64,000 nt of DNA from Maribacter aestuarii (lineage in GTDB: Bacteria > Bacteroidota > Bacteroidia > Flavobacteriales > Flavobacteriaceae): NCBI RefSeq assembly GCF_027474845.2, contig NZ_CP107031.2, forward strand, positions 1,254,501 to 1,318,500. Reading direction: 5' to 3'. The notes under the pieces were generated by a model. It made no database searches. It saw only the letters and a program-made list of their open reading frames with translations, and was not told the DNA's origin. Shown here piece after piece: positions 47,378-56,879 of the stretch. Positions within the stretch are counted from its first letter, which is position 1; every line of letters starts with the position of its first letter. The position numbers and the translations under genes were made by a program.

Positions 47378-48442
47378 ATGTTCATTTTTGATGCTCATCT
47401 GGACTTGGCCATGAACGCCATGGAATGGAATCGTGACCTCAGGTGGACAGTAGAAGATATCCGGAAAAGTGAGCAGGATTTGACGGATAAGCCGGATCGA
47501 GGTAAAAACACCGTTTCCTTTGATGCGATGCGCCAAGGAAATATTGGCCTCTGTGTGGCTACTCAAATAGCACGTTATGTAAAACCCGAAAACCCGTTAC
47601 CTGGTTGGAACTCATCACAACAGGCTTGGGCACAGACCCAAGGACAGCTGGCTTGGTACAAGGCCATGGAAGCGGACGGATTTATTAAACAAATAACTGA
47701 CAAAGCAACCCTTAATGCCCATTTAAAAAGTTGGGAGGAGGACCGGGAAAATACACCTATTGGATATATTTTAAGTTTGGAGGGAGCAGATAGTATCATT
47801 GACCTAGATTATCTGGAGAAATCATATGAGCAAGGTTTACGGGCCATTGGACCTGCCCATTATGGGCCAGGAACCTATGCCTTTGGGACAGATTCCGTTG
47901 GAGGCATCGGAGCGAAGGGTAAAGAACTTTTAAAGAAAGTTCAGAGTCTAAATATCATTCTAGACGCCACTCACCTTTGTGACCAAAGTTTCTGGGAAAC
48001 TATGAATGCTTATCAAGGACCGGTGTGGGCCAGTCACAACAACTGCCGGAAATTCGTGAACCATAACCGCCAGTTTTCAGATGAGCAACTATTGGAACTT
48101 ATTGATCGGGATGCCGTAATAGGAACGGCTCTAGATGCTTGGATGATGGTTCCCAATTGGCAACGTGGAAAATCGACACCAGAGAAAATGGGGGTAACCT
48201 TGGACCTTATGGTCCAAAATATAGACCATATCTGTCAATTAGCAGGTAACTCCTTACATGTGGGAATCGGTACGGATCTGGATGGAGGTTTTGGAACAGA
48301 ACAAAGTCCTTCAGATTTGGACACTATTGCAGATTTGCAGAAAATTCCTGAGTTATTACGAAATAAAGGATATGGTACGGAGGATATTAGTAACATCATG
48401 CATAAAAATTTTATACGCTTCTTGAACAAAACTTGGAAATAG
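47378..48442 (+). CDS. M19 renal-dipeptidase-family peptidase
   Basis: 354-residue metallopeptidase. Metal ligands of M19 are visible: H7-x-D9 (DAHLDLA), the glutamate in LSLEGADS, and histidines in DATHLCD and ASHNNCR, plus GTDLDGGFG near the C-terminus. M19 enzymes cleave dipeptides and accept a D-residue in the C-terminal position. No signal peptide, so it should act in the cytosol. Last gene of the ridA/PLP-enzyme/M19 unit; it could release D-amino acids for the PLP enzyme (inference). Confidence 0.9.
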   Translation: MFIFDAHLDLAMNAMEWNRDLRWTVEDIRKSEQDLTDKPDRGKNTVSFDAMRQGNIGLCVATQIARYVKPENPLPGWNSSQQAWAQTQGQLAWYKAMEADGFIKQITDKATLNAHLKSWEEDRENTPIGYILSLEGADSIIDLDYLEKSYEQGLRAIGPAHYGPGTYAFGTDSVGGIGAKGKELLKKVQSLNIILDATHLCDQSFWETMNAYQGPVWASHNNCRKFVNHNRQFSDEQLLELIDRDAVIGTALDAWMMVPNWQRGKSTPEKMGVTLDLMVQNIDHICQLAGNSLHVGIGTDLDGGFGTEQSPSDLDTIADLQKIPELLRNKGYGTEDISNIMHKNFIRFLNKTWK

Positions 48443-48559
48443 CCATTTTCGTTTAGGCAGTATGATGGCGGTTACTTATCGATCATTTAACAATTTAACA
48501 AGCTCTTAAGTCCCCATGGCAGGGTATTTGTTATCTTTATTTTGATTTTTTAATAACTG

Positions 48560-49207
48560 ATGAATAAAACTAACCTACTTCTTGTAATTCTTTGTGTCTT
48601 AGGTTTTGGATGGGTAAACGCTCAATCCGACATTCCTACGCAAAAACCGTTGAAGGTAGAAGCGGTTAAGATTGAAGACCCAAAGGGAAAGACCACTTCT
48701 GGTCCGGTTCTGAATATACCTTCTGTAATAAAGGAACAGCCCAAGCTCGATTATAAAAATCCCAATCCGGTAAAAATGGTGCCGGATGAGGAATTAGTTC
48801 AAGCAGGAACCGGCCTCAAGATCGACCCTCGTATCGGACCGGGTGAACGGCTGGGAGGTTCCGGACAATACTTTGCAGATCAGTATCTGGGAGACGTAAA
48901 GAGTAATGGGAAATATGTGGGCATTGTTTGTAGAGACCATGAATATGTGGATGGGGATCGCGTAAAGATATACGTAAACGACATGGTAGTAGAGCACAAT
49001 ATGTTGCTTACGGGTGCCTTTAAGGGCATAAACGTTGATTTACAACCAGGCTTTAACAAACTAGAATTTGAAGCATTGAACCACGGTTCTTCTGCACCGA
49101 ATACCGCCCAAGTAGATGTTTATGATGATACGGGGCAATTAATCTATTCCAACAAATGGCTACTGTCTTCCGGGTCTAAGGCGACACTCATCGTTACTAA
49201 GGATTAA
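48560..49207 (+). CDS. Secreted hypothetical protein
   Basis: 215 residues with a signal peptide ending near VNAQ (about residue 22). The mature part has a Pro/Lys-rich N-terminal segment and an all-beta C-terminal part (YVGIVCRDHEYVDGDRVKIYVND ... LIYSNKWLL) that looks like a small beta-sandwich. I do not recognise a family. It is 8 nt upstream of the M23 peptidase, so the two are likely co-transcribed. A TATCTTTA/TATTTTG-rich stretch precedes it at about 48531-48543. Confidence 0.65.
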   Translation: MNKTNLLLVILCVLGFGWVNAQSDIPTQKPLKVEAVKIEDPKGKTTSGPVLNIPSVIKEQPKLDYKNPNPVKMVPDEELVQAGTGLKIDPRIGPGERLGGSGQYFADQYLGDVKSNGKYVGIVCRDHEYVDGDRVKIYVNDMVVEHNMLLTGAFKGINVDLQPGFNKLEFEALNHGSSAPNTAQVDVYDDTGQLIYSNKWLLSSGSKATLIVTKD

Positions 49208-49215
49208 ACCCAATC

Positions 49216-49818
49216 GTGTTGGAAAGAATTTTGCTCTTAAGTTTATTCACTTTTACACTAGTATTAATTTATCCCCAAAAGGAGGACCGTTATACTGCCC
49301 TTGGCCACTTTGAGAAATCTACTCCAACTTTAAAAAAAACAGATTCCATAATTTTTACAAACGGTTTTGATTTTCCGGTAGGAAAACCAGATGCAAATGG
49401 ATATTATAATGCACAGCCTTTTGGCATGAATAATCATCTCGGTGAAGATTGGAACGGCAATGGTGGTGGTAACACAGATTTCGGAGATCCAATTTATGCA
49501 TCAGCCAATGGCTACATAAGTTTCTCGAAAAATATTGGAGGAGGCTGGGGGAAGGTTATCCGAATCAAACATTATATGGAAAATGGCGAGATTTACGAAT
49601 CTCTTTATGCTCATTGTGACTCCATTCTAGTTGAAAAAAATCAATTCGTTTACAAGGGTGCTAAAATTGGAACAATTGGAAATGCAGGGGGAATGTATTT
49701 TGCCCATTTACATTTTGAAATCAGAAACGATGTGAACCTCCCTATTGGTCAAGGTTACTCTAATGACACTGAAGGGTACTTAGACCCTACTAAATTCATA
49801 CGACAACATAGAAAATAA
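49216..49818 (+). CDS. M23-family peptidase
   Basis: 200 residues with an N-terminal hydrophobic segment (export signal or anchor) and an LytM/M23 domain (about 60-195). Zinc-ligand motifs HLGEDWNG (H-x3-D), YAHCDS and HLHFEIR are intact. M23 enzymes cut peptidoglycan cross-links or Gly-rich peptides. The start appears to be GTG 49216, as no ATG precedes the leader. Located 8 nt after the secreted hypothetical protein. Confidence 0.88.
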   Translation: MLERILLLSLFTFTLVLIYPQKEDRYTALGHFEKSTPTLKKTDSIIFTNGFDFPVGKPDANGYYNAQPFGMNNHLGEDWNGNGGGNTDFGDPIYASANGYISFSKNIGGGWGKVIRIKHYMENGEIYESLYAHCDSILVEKNQFVYKGAKIGTIGNAGGMYFAHLHFEIRNDVNLPIGQGYSNDTEGYLDPTKFIRQHRK

Positions 49819-49953
49819 GGCTTCCCCAAGCAAACAAGAACCCAAAATGGACTATAGTGCTTGAATGTCAATTTTCCATTTTTATCTATCCAAATAATTG
49901 AATGAGTATAGCTCTTGCGCAGAGAAGATGATACATCTATCACTTTGGTAAAA

Positions 49954-52140
49954 CTACTTACGCATTCCGGGCTTATAAGTCTCTTTTGCCCGCTTCAAAA
50001 CATCTTCTCTATAGAATGCTGCATCCTTCCATTCCACATCGGCATATTTTTGAATCTGATCATCAAAGTGAGGGGAATCCGGGTCGCCACTTTGCCCACC
50101 CGCTAAAATAGTTTTTGCCTTAACCGTTTCCCCAAACTCTACGGCGGCCACGAAACTGTTACCACGCGTTCCGTAGATTTTCTTGGCACCTTCAGTCGTA
50201 TACCTGGCACCGTAGGCAGCTAGCGCTCCCCAGGACCCCGACGCAAAACCGATGGGAATACTGGGCTTGTCATCATCAAAATTTTGACGGATATCTCCAG
50301 TAAGGCGTTGATACCTGTTTACCTCGCCCCAAGGCATTTTCCAAGTTCCAAAATCCGCCGTTAATTGGTCAATCGTTTTTTCAAAAATCTTGAGTTGTTC
50401 CCCAGGCTGCGTTCCCCAATAAATAATACGCTCCATAGCATTCAGCCCATCAGGATATCTTCCTTCTTGATAATAACGCGTACCATAAAAATGGGCCAGG
50501 GTCATGGCAACCGACTGTTTGGATGTTTTATAATCCCATTTCTGCAGTACTTCGATAGCTTCTCTCAGCTTCGGGTTTTTATCATCGTGACTATTATAGG
50601 CCTTTATCAAACCTGGAATTAAAGCTTCGAACGCGGGCAGATAGGGGTCATGTGCCAATTGAATTAAACTATCTAAGGTATAACCACTTCTTCCTTTCAA
50701 TAATCCTATGGCGTGAACGCCCCTAAAATTCTCTTGGTCCCTAGACATATAATAGGGATAATCTTCCTTTTTAGGGCTGAACTCCAAAGCCGAAGTATAC
50801 GGAGTAGAGTTGCAGTTCTGTATCCATCCGTTTTCGGGATTCAATACTAAAATATTTTCATCTACCGTATGCAAACCTTGCCAATCGGTCTTTGGGTTCC
50901 ATCCTTCAACAGGTTCAGCATAATCAAAATTGACATCACGCTTGGGTACAAAATTCCCATGAAAATAGGCGATGTTTCCCTCGGCATCCGCATAAACGGT
51001 ATTGTTGCTGGAGTTCGTACGGATATCCATCATTTCACGAAAACCATTATAGCCCTCTTTTTTGGTTCTAACAAATGATTGTTCCAATGCTTTAATAGGT
51101 TCCCACATCATGGCCGAGGCCGTCCACATACCATCTTCCATATGCGTAATAGGTCCGTGATGAGTGCGATAGGCAGGGAATGTCTTCTCTTTTAAGCCTT
51201 CATCACTTTTATATGTAAGAGTGATTTTCGACACCTCTACCGGACGTAATTCTTCACCATATTGGTATACGATGTTACCATCCAAATTGGTGATGTTTTC
51301 TTTGAATTCATCCATCACATCAGTATAAGTTGATGTATGCATCCATCCCGTTTTTTCGTTGAATCCTTGGTACACAAAAAACTGACCCCAAGTAACGGCA
51401 CCATAGGCATTGAGACCTTCCTCGGAGACCACGTGCACCTCTCCCCTAAAATAAAATGAGGTATGAGGGTTGATGAGCAGCATGGCATTCCCGGATTGGG
51501 TTAATGAACCCGAAATCGCAATTCCGTTAGAACCTTGTGGTTCAACCATTTCCTCCTCCTTTTCAATGGCCTTAATTTCTGACTCGGGTATTTCCATGTT
51601 ACCCTCATAAAAGGCTTTTATTTCGCTGGTTCTTATGCGCTCAATATCGCCACCAATACTTCCTTCACTAAAATACATTGGCATCCATGGTTCAAAACGG
51701 GTCAGTAATTTAGGCTTCACTTCCGGATGTGTATGCAGGTAATAGTTTACGCCGTCCGCAAAGGCATCACATAATTTCTTTAACCAATCCGGACTTTTTT
51801 CATAATTCGCCTTCGCCTCGTCCTCCGTCATAAAAAGCTTTGCCCGTAAATCACTGTACAAAGCCTCTTCCCCCTCAACTTCTGCCAAACGACCCGTTGC
51901 CCAAATGTAATTCTGTTCCACCCTGTTAAAGTCATCTTCACATTGCGCATATAACAATCCGAAAATCGCATCTGCATCTGTTTTGCCGTAAATATGGGGA
52001 ACACCAAAATCATCCCTAATAATTTCAACGTTTGACGCTTGCTCTTTCCATCTTTCAATTTCTGTGTTCGGTTGCTCAATGGCACAGGATGTAAGTATGA
52101 GAGCGGACAACAGAAGGATAATATAACGGTTCATAATCAT
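49954..52140 (-). CDS. Penicillin-acylase-family Ntn hydrolase (lipoprotein)
   Basis: 728 residues with lipobox Cys19 (LTSC). Ntn-hydrolase maturation site: the GSNG motif with predicted nucleophile S204 after G203, preceded by an alpha-subunit-like region and followed by ISGSLTQSGNAMLLINPH typical of penicillin/cephalosporin and acyl-homoserine-lactone acylases. It would self-cleave to alpha and beta chains and hydrolyse amide bonds of acylated amines in the envelope. Substrate unknown; AHL acylase activity is possible but unproven. A second ATG at 52134 is equally plausible as start. Confidence 0.87.
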   Translation of the reverse strand: MIMNRYIILLLSALILTSCAIEQPNTEIERWKEQASNVEIIRDDFGVPHIYGKTDADAIFGLLYAQCEDDFNRVEQNYIWATGRLAEVEGEEALYSDLRAKLFMTEDEAKANYEKSPDWLKKLCDAFADGVNYYLHTHPEVKPKLLTRFEPWMPMYFSEGSIGGDIERIRTSEIKAFYEGNMEIPESEIKAIEKEEEMVEPQGSNGIAISGSLTQSGNAMLLINPHTSFYFRGEVHVVSEEGLNAYGAVTWGQFFVYQGFNEKTGWMHTSTYTDVMDEFKENITNLDGNIVYQYGEELRPVEVSKITLTYKSDEGLKEKTFPAYRTHHGPITHMEDGMWTASAMMWEPIKALEQSFVRTKKEGYNGFREMMDIRTNSSNNTVYADAEGNIAYFHGNFVPKRDVNFDYAEPVEGWNPKTDWQGLHTVDENILVLNPENGWIQNCNSTPYTSALEFSPKKEDYPYYMSRDQENFRGVHAIGLLKGRSGYTLDSLIQLAHDPYLPAFEALIPGLIKAYNSHDDKNPKLREAIEVLQKWDYKTSKQSVAMTLAHFYGTRYYQEGRYPDGLNAMERIIYWGTQPGEQLKIFEKTIDQLTADFGTWKMPWGEVNRYQRLTGDIRQNFDDDKPSIPIGFASGSWGALAAYGARYTTEGAKKIYGTRGNSFVAAVEFGETVKAKTILAGGQSGDPDSPHFDDQIQKYADVEWKDAAFYREDVLKRAKETYKPGMRK

Positions 52141-52180
52141 TGAATTTTGAATGATGAAGATACATCAAATGGTTTAGAAA

Positions 52181-53224
52181 TTACCAACTGCCACTGGCGC
52201 CGCCTCCCCCGGAACTGCCGCCACCTCCTGAAAAACTACTTGAGCTTCCGCCGGAAGAACTGGAGCCAAAAGAATGCGTCCCCGTTGAGGAAAATGTTTT
52301 CCTATAGTAGGCCTTATCATTGGAAATTAAGGAAAGTTTGAAATCATCCTTTCCAAAAAATTTGATTTTGATAAAAGCGATGAGTATGGAAATACCAAAA
52401 AAAGGAATTAATAGCCATAACAATAGACTAGGACGTTCCAAAAAATAAGACACTGGTAACAGTTCCGGCCAACAAATGGTCGCAACCACTCCCAAGGGGA
52501 CTGCTAAAAATACGAGGCCGAAAACAGAAGAGAGCGCTGCTGAAAAAATCAAGAATAATCCCGGCAGTAGTCCTAGCTTTCCGATAAAAATTCCCCTAAA
52601 AATCTCAATCAAACCACTATAAGATCTGTAGAAGAAAAAACCACCTACACCCACGAATACACAAATGAAGAGCAGTAAGAAGCCAGCACCAATCAATGTG
52701 TTTCTATCCTCACTGCGTTGTATTTCCTCCTTAAATTCATCTAGTGCTTCTGGGTCCCTTAAGAGAGAAATCAATTGATCTGTGGCTTGTGATATGCCCT
52801 CAAAATATTTATCCTCTTTAAAATTCGGAATCATGGTATTCCTAATAATTCTTGAGGCAACAGCATCGGTAATATAAGGCTCCAAACCATACCCGACCTC
52901 GATGCGAACTTCCCTGTCCATTTCTGAAAATAAGATTAACAGTCCATTATCCTTTCCCTTTTGTCCTAAGCCGTTTTGATTAAACAGACCGTTCGCGTAG
53001 GACTCGATAGTCTCATATCCTAAACTTTGTACTGTTACCACAACCAGTTGATTGGTAGTCTCTTGCTCAAAAGCAGTCAATTTTTCTTTAAGCGTAGATA
53101 ACTGATTTGGATTGAAAATACCCGCACTATCCGTTACTATTTCACGTAGTTCCATATATCTGTTTTGACATAGAACAGTGGTGGAAATAGCTATAAAAAG
53201 AAGTAGTACGGTTTTTTTAATCAT
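52181..53224 (-). CDS. TPM-domain membrane protein
   Basis: 347 residues from ATG 53224 (MIKKTVLLLF); the frame extends upstream but only this ATG gives a signal peptide. A TPM domain (about 25-150, with LREIVTDSAGIFNP and GKDNGLLILFS) is followed by three hydrophobic segments (about 180-300) and a C-terminal Gly/Ser-rich tail ending SGSW. TPM proteins act in the periplasm, with reported roles in membrane-protein quality control or photosystem repair; no precise role can be assigned here. A good TTG-N18-TATCTTTG promoter precedes it. Confidence 0.85.
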   Translation of the reverse strand: MIKKTVLLLFIAISTTVLCQNRYMELREIVTDSAGIFNPNQLSTLKEKLTAFEQETTNQLVVVTVQSLGYETIESYANGLFNQNGLGQKGKDNGLLILFSEMDREVRIEVGYGLEPYITDAVASRIIRNTMIPNFKEDKYFEGISQATDQLISLLRDPEALDEFKEEIQRSEDRNTLIGAGFLLLFICVFVGVGGFFFYRSYSGLIEIFRGIFIGKLGLLPGLFLIFSAALSSVFGLVFLAVPLGVVATICWPELLPVSYFLERPSLLLWLLIPFFGISILIAFIKIKFFGKDDFKLSLISNDKAYYRKTFSSTGTHSFGSSSSGGSSSSFSGGGGSSGGGGASGSW

Positions 53225-53247
53225 ACCCCTATTGAGTTGTGCTATTT

Positions 53248-53276
53248 CAAAGATACAGTTCTTCTCCAAAAATCAA
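53248..53276 (-). promoter_or_regulatory. Promoter of the TPM-domain gene
   Basis: Minus strand: TTG (53276-53274), 18-nt spacer, TATCTTTG (53255-53248), the full Bacteroidota -33/-7 pattern at its canonical spacing, 23 nt before ATG 53224. The best promoter match I found in this window. Confidence 0.65.
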
Positions 53277-53355
53277 TTCAAACATAACTATGGCATTCTT
53301 CACAGTAATTCTCTTTAAATTCAAGTAACTTGCAAGCTTCTTGTTCGAATAAATT

Positions 53356-55095
53356 ATGGCAGACAAAAAAGTTAGTATTCTTACCGCGTTCAAAACAATA
53401 ATTTGGCCCAGACGAAAGTTAGTTTTCCTTGGACTGGTATTAATTGTAATAAGTAAAGCAGCGAGTTTCGTCGCGCCAGTATCACTTCGCTATTTTTTGG
53501 ATGACATCGTACCCAATAAAGATTATGACCTCCTCAAAATACTAGTGGCCGTAGTTATATTTTCCTTTTTCGTACAAGGTCTTATGTCTTTTCTTTTGAC
53601 CAAGGTACTTAGCATACAAGCACAATACATGATTTCCGAGCTTAGGGCACAGGTACAGAAACAAGTGCTTTCATTACCCCTTCGATTTTTTGATAATACC
53701 AAATCAGGGGCTTTGGTCTCAAGGATTATGAGTGATGTTGAAGGTGTTCGAAACCTAATTGGAACGGGATTGGTGCAGTTGGTGGGCGGAACCATTACGG
53801 CGGTCGTATCACTAATACTTTTATTAAGAATAAGTCCGGGTATGACATTGCTAACTTTTATTCCTCTTGTTTTATTTGCCATAATCGCCTTAAAAGCTTT
53901 TAAAATTATCCGTCCCGTTTTTCGTGACCGTGGTAAAATAAATGCGGAAGTTAAAGGACGTTTAACCGAAACTCTTGGCGGAATACGGGTAATCAAAGGG
54001 TTTAATGCGGAAGCTCAAGAAGCAAAAGTATTTGAAAATGGTGTGGACAAATTATACCAGAACGTAAAAAAGAGTTTAACCGCCACTGCCGTGATGACAA
54101 GTTCGTCAACTTTTCTTTTAGGCTTGGCCACTACAGGAATAATGATGGGATATGGTGGCTACAAAATGATGGAAGGAGAATTAACGACGGGACAATATTT
54201 TGAATTTACTTTTTTATTGGCCCTGATGATTGCCCCAATCGTACAGATGAGTAATATTGGAAGTCAGTTAACAGAAGCGTTGGCCGGTCTTGACCGGACG
54301 GAAGAACTAATGAACGAAGTATCTGAAGCAAATGAAAAAGAGCGTACCGTTCAGCTTTCAAATATTCATGGCGATATGTCTTTTGAAGATGTTTCCTTTG
54401 CTTATGAAGAAGACAAGGATGTTCTGCACAATATTAGTTTTAAGGTAAAATCTGGGGATGTAATAGCTTTGGTCGGTAGTTCGGGGTCAGGTAAATCCAC
54501 TATTGCTGGTTTGGCAGCTACTTTTTTGAATCCAGATTCAGGCAAGATTACGGTAGACGGGATTGATTTGGCAAAAGTCGATTTGACCAGTTTTCGACAG
54601 TTTTTAGGCGTTGTTTTGCAAGATGATTTCTTATTTGAGGGTACCATAAAAGATAATATCCTCTTCCCTAGACCCAACGCCTCGGAAGAAGAATTGCAAA
54701 AGGCGGTAAAAGGGGCCTATGTTGATGAATTTACGGATAGGTTCGAAGATGGGCTAGAAACCTTGATTGGGGAACGTGGCGTAAAACTATCAGGTGGACA
54801 GCGACAGCGAATTGCTATTGCACGTGCGGTTTTGGCCGATCCTAAAATCCTGATTCTTGATGAAGCTACTTCTAACTTGGATACGGAGAGTGAGGCTTTG
54901 ATCCAAAAAAGTTTGGCCACGCTCACTGAGGGAAGAACAACTTTTGTTATTGCCCACCGTTTAAGCACGATTCGTAAAGCCAACCAAATTTTAGTGATTG
55001 AAAACGGCCGTATTGCGGAACAAGGTACCCATGATGAATTGATTGCAACCGAGGGAAGGTATTATAATTTGTTCACCTACCAAGCGAGGATTTAA
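53356..55095 (+). CDS. ABC exporter with fused membrane and ATPase domains
   Basis: 579 residues: six-helix membrane domain (about 15-320) and nucleotide-binding domain (about 340-579) with Walker A GSSGSGKST near residue 374, signature LSGGQRQRIAIARA near 478 and Walker B ILILDEAT near 498. This is the MsbA/LipidA or multidrug-exporter type half-transporter, working as a homodimer. Substrate unknown. Divergent from the TPM gene and 47 nt upstream of the putative barrel gene. Confidence 0.92.
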   Translation: MADKKVSILTAFKTIIWPRRKLVFLGLVLIVISKAASFVAPVSLRYFLDDIVPNKDYDLLKILVAVVIFSFFVQGLMSFLLTKVLSIQAQYMISELRAQVQKQVLSLPLRFFDNTKSGALVSRIMSDVEGVRNLIGTGLVQLVGGTITAVVSLILLLRISPGMTLLTFIPLVLFAIIALKAFKIIRPVFRDRGKINAEVKGRLTETLGGIRVIKGFNAEAQEAKVFENGVDKLYQNVKKSLTATAVMTSSSTFLLGLATTGIMMGYGGYKMMEGELTTGQYFEFTFLLALMIAPIVQMSNIGSQLTEALAGLDRTEELMNEVSEANEKERTVQLSNIHGDMSFEDVSFAYEEDKDVLHNISFKVKSGDVIALVGSSGSGKSTIAGLAATFLNPDSGKITVDGIDLAKVDLTSFRQFLGVVLQDDFLFEGTIKDNILFPRPNASEEELQKAVKGAYVDEFTDRFEDGLETLIGERGVKLSGGQRQRIAIARAVLADPKILILDEATSNLDTESEALIQKSLATLTEGRTTFVIAHRLSTIRKANQILVIENGRIAEQGTHDELIATEGRYYNLFTYQARI

Positions 55096-55142
55096 TTCTT
55101 ACAAAAAAGGGCTATTTTCGTCGTCAAATCAATACAACCTTC

Positions 55143-56318
55143 ATGAGACAATACGTAACTACAGCACTATTGCTATTCATATCTTTTTGCATTCACTCTC
55201 AGATAATTTATGAAAATGGCTATTTCATCGATATGAATGGCGAACGAAAAGATGGTTTAATTAAAAATAATGATTGGGCCCACAATCCCGACTCTTTCAA
55301 ATATAAAATCTCCGAAAACGACAAGGAACAAATATTAAAGACTTCTGACGTAAAAGAGTTCGGTTTCTACAATGGCATTCGGTATATAAGTGCAATAGTT
55401 AAAATCGATTTATCACCTGATGATTTCGAGAGACTAACTACCAACAGACTTCCAAATTTTACAGAACAACGGCTTTTTTTAAAAGAATTGGTAGCTGGTG
55501 AAAGTCCGCTTTACTTGTATACTGACGGAAATATTACCAGATTTTTCTATAGAGTCGAGGAGAATAGGCTAGAACCTTTGGTCTACAAACGATATTTGGT
55601 GAATGATTCAAAAATTAGAGCATATGAAAGATTCAAACAACAATTAATAAACCACATTAAATGTGAGGTTATAAGCGAGAGTGACATAAAGTCCACAACA
55701 TATTCTATCTCATCATTGACAAAAATTTTTAGGGATTACAATATATGTTTGAATCCAAACATCAGTTTTGAAAAAATATCAAAGAATAAATCTCAGATTA
55801 ACCTTTCATTGAAATCCGGTTTGCAATATGGTAATGTTGAATATCTCCGTACCGCTTCTGTATTTTCAGCAGAGGAATCTTTTGATTTTGGCAATTCGTT
55901 AGGGTTTCGATTGGGGATAGAAACAGAATTTGTTTTACCTTTCAACAAAAATAAATGGGGGATTTTCATAGAACCCACTTATCAGGTTTATAATTCTAAA
56001 AATTCCTCTGATAATTTCAGTATCACATACAAGTCCATTGAAGTTCCACTAGGATTGAGACATTACCTTTATTTAAACGATTTAAGGTTATTTATGAATG
56101 CCGCAGGAGTTTATGACATTCCTTTAAACTCTAACATAAATGAAAACATTAAAATTTCAAGTTCTGCTAATTTGATGTACGGTTTAGGTCTTTCTTTTAA
56201 GGAAAAGTATAGCTTAGAAATAAGACGTACGACAACAAGAGAATTACTTTCTGACTTTAGAGGCGAGAGTGGTGACTATAACCTAAATTTTATTATCATT
56301 CTTGGAATTATCTTGTAG
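55143..56318 (+). CDS. Putative outer-membrane beta-barrel protein
   Basis: 391 residues with a signal peptide (about 1-20, FCIHSQ). The second half (about 210-391) shows alternating aromatic/hydrophobic strands such as INLSLKSGLQYGNVEYL, LGFRLGIETEFVLPF and LMYGLGLSFKEKYSLEI, typical of a PorT-like eight-stranded barrel; the first half is unassigned. No enzymatic motif. Follows the ABC exporter by 47 nt with a TATTTTCG near -7, so it may have its own promoter. Confidence 0.6.
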   Translation: MRQYVTTALLLFISFCIHSQIIYENGYFIDMNGERKDGLIKNNDWAHNPDSFKYKISENDKEQILKTSDVKEFGFYNGIRYISAIVKIDLSPDDFERLTTNRLPNFTEQRLFLKELVAGESPLYLYTDGNITRFFYRVEENRLEPLVYKRYLVNDSKIRAYERFKQQLINHIKCEVISESDIKSTTYSISSLTKIFRDYNICLNPNISFEKISKNKSQINLSLKSGLQYGNVEYLRTASVFSAEESFDFGNSLGFRLGIETEFVLPFNKNKWGIFIEPTYQVYNSKNSSDNFSITYKSIEVPLGLRHYLYLNDLRLFMNAAGVYDIPLNSNINENIKISSSANLMYGLGLSFKEKYSLEIRRTTTRELLSDFRGESGDYNLNFIIILGIIL

Positions 56319-56415
56319 TTTAACATTTTAATCTGTAATTTTTGCTATTGAACAATAACCAAGAGCATTTGGGAAGTAGCGTTAACCTTTAGAATTAAAT
56401 CCAATTAAGTTTAAT

Positions 56416-56444
56416 AAAAAAAGCCCATCGTTACCGATGGGCTT
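56416..56444 (-). terminator. Intrinsic terminator of the cold-shock gene
   Basis: Minus strand: AAGCCCATCG-GTAA-CGATGGGCTT, a perfect 10-bp stem with 4-nt loop followed by a T run (7 T in total). It lies 23 nt after the cspA-like stop. Confidence 0.85.
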
Positions 56445-56467
56445 ATGTAAAACTTGAAAGTATATGA

Positions 56468-56659
56468 TTAGATAACTTTTACGTTTACTGCGTTTAGACC
56501 TTTGTTACCTTCTTGTAAATCAAATTCGACTTCATCGCCTTCACGAATTTCATCTACTAATCCAGAAATGTGTACAAAGTGATCTTTTTCAACTCCTTCT
56601 TCAGTGATGAATCCAAAACCTTTTGTGTCGTTGAAAAATTTTACTGTTCCTTTACTCAT
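56468..56659 (-). CDS. Cold-shock-domain protein (CspA family)
   Basis: 63 residues from ATG 56659 (MSKGTVKFFNDTKGFGFI), the normal CSD length; the longer frame upstream is untranslated leader. RNP1 (KGFGFI) and RNP2 (HFVHIS) nucleic-acid-binding motifs are intact. It is a single-strand RNA/DNA-binding chaperone. A candidate promoter (TTG-N19-CATCTTTG) and an intrinsic terminator define a monocistronic unit. Confidence 0.95.
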   Translation of the reverse strand: MSKGTVKFFNDTKGFGFITEEGVEKDHFVHISGLVDEIREGDEVEFDLQEGNKGLNAVNVKVI

Positions 56660-56695
56660 TGTAATGTAATTAAATTTATAATATTTATTAATTGG

Positions 56696-56725
56696 CAAAG
56701 ATGATGCCATTTATCGGACATTCAA
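56696..56725 (-). promoter_or_regulatory. Candidate promoter of the cold-shock gene
   Basis: Minus strand TTG (56725-56723), 19-nt spacer, CATCTTTG (56703-56696; one mismatch to TAnnTTTG), 36 nt before ATG 56659. Confidence 0.45.
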
Positions 56726-56879
56726 TATTTTAATTGACTTATTTTCAATTTATTATAAATTTTGTTCTTTAAAAACGCATTCTTTATCCCATATTACCGT
56801 AAAGCCTTCGCTACATTTTTGAGGAGTAGACTTGGGGTTAGCTTCTAAGAAATCAGTTGTTACCTTTGTCCCCTACATA

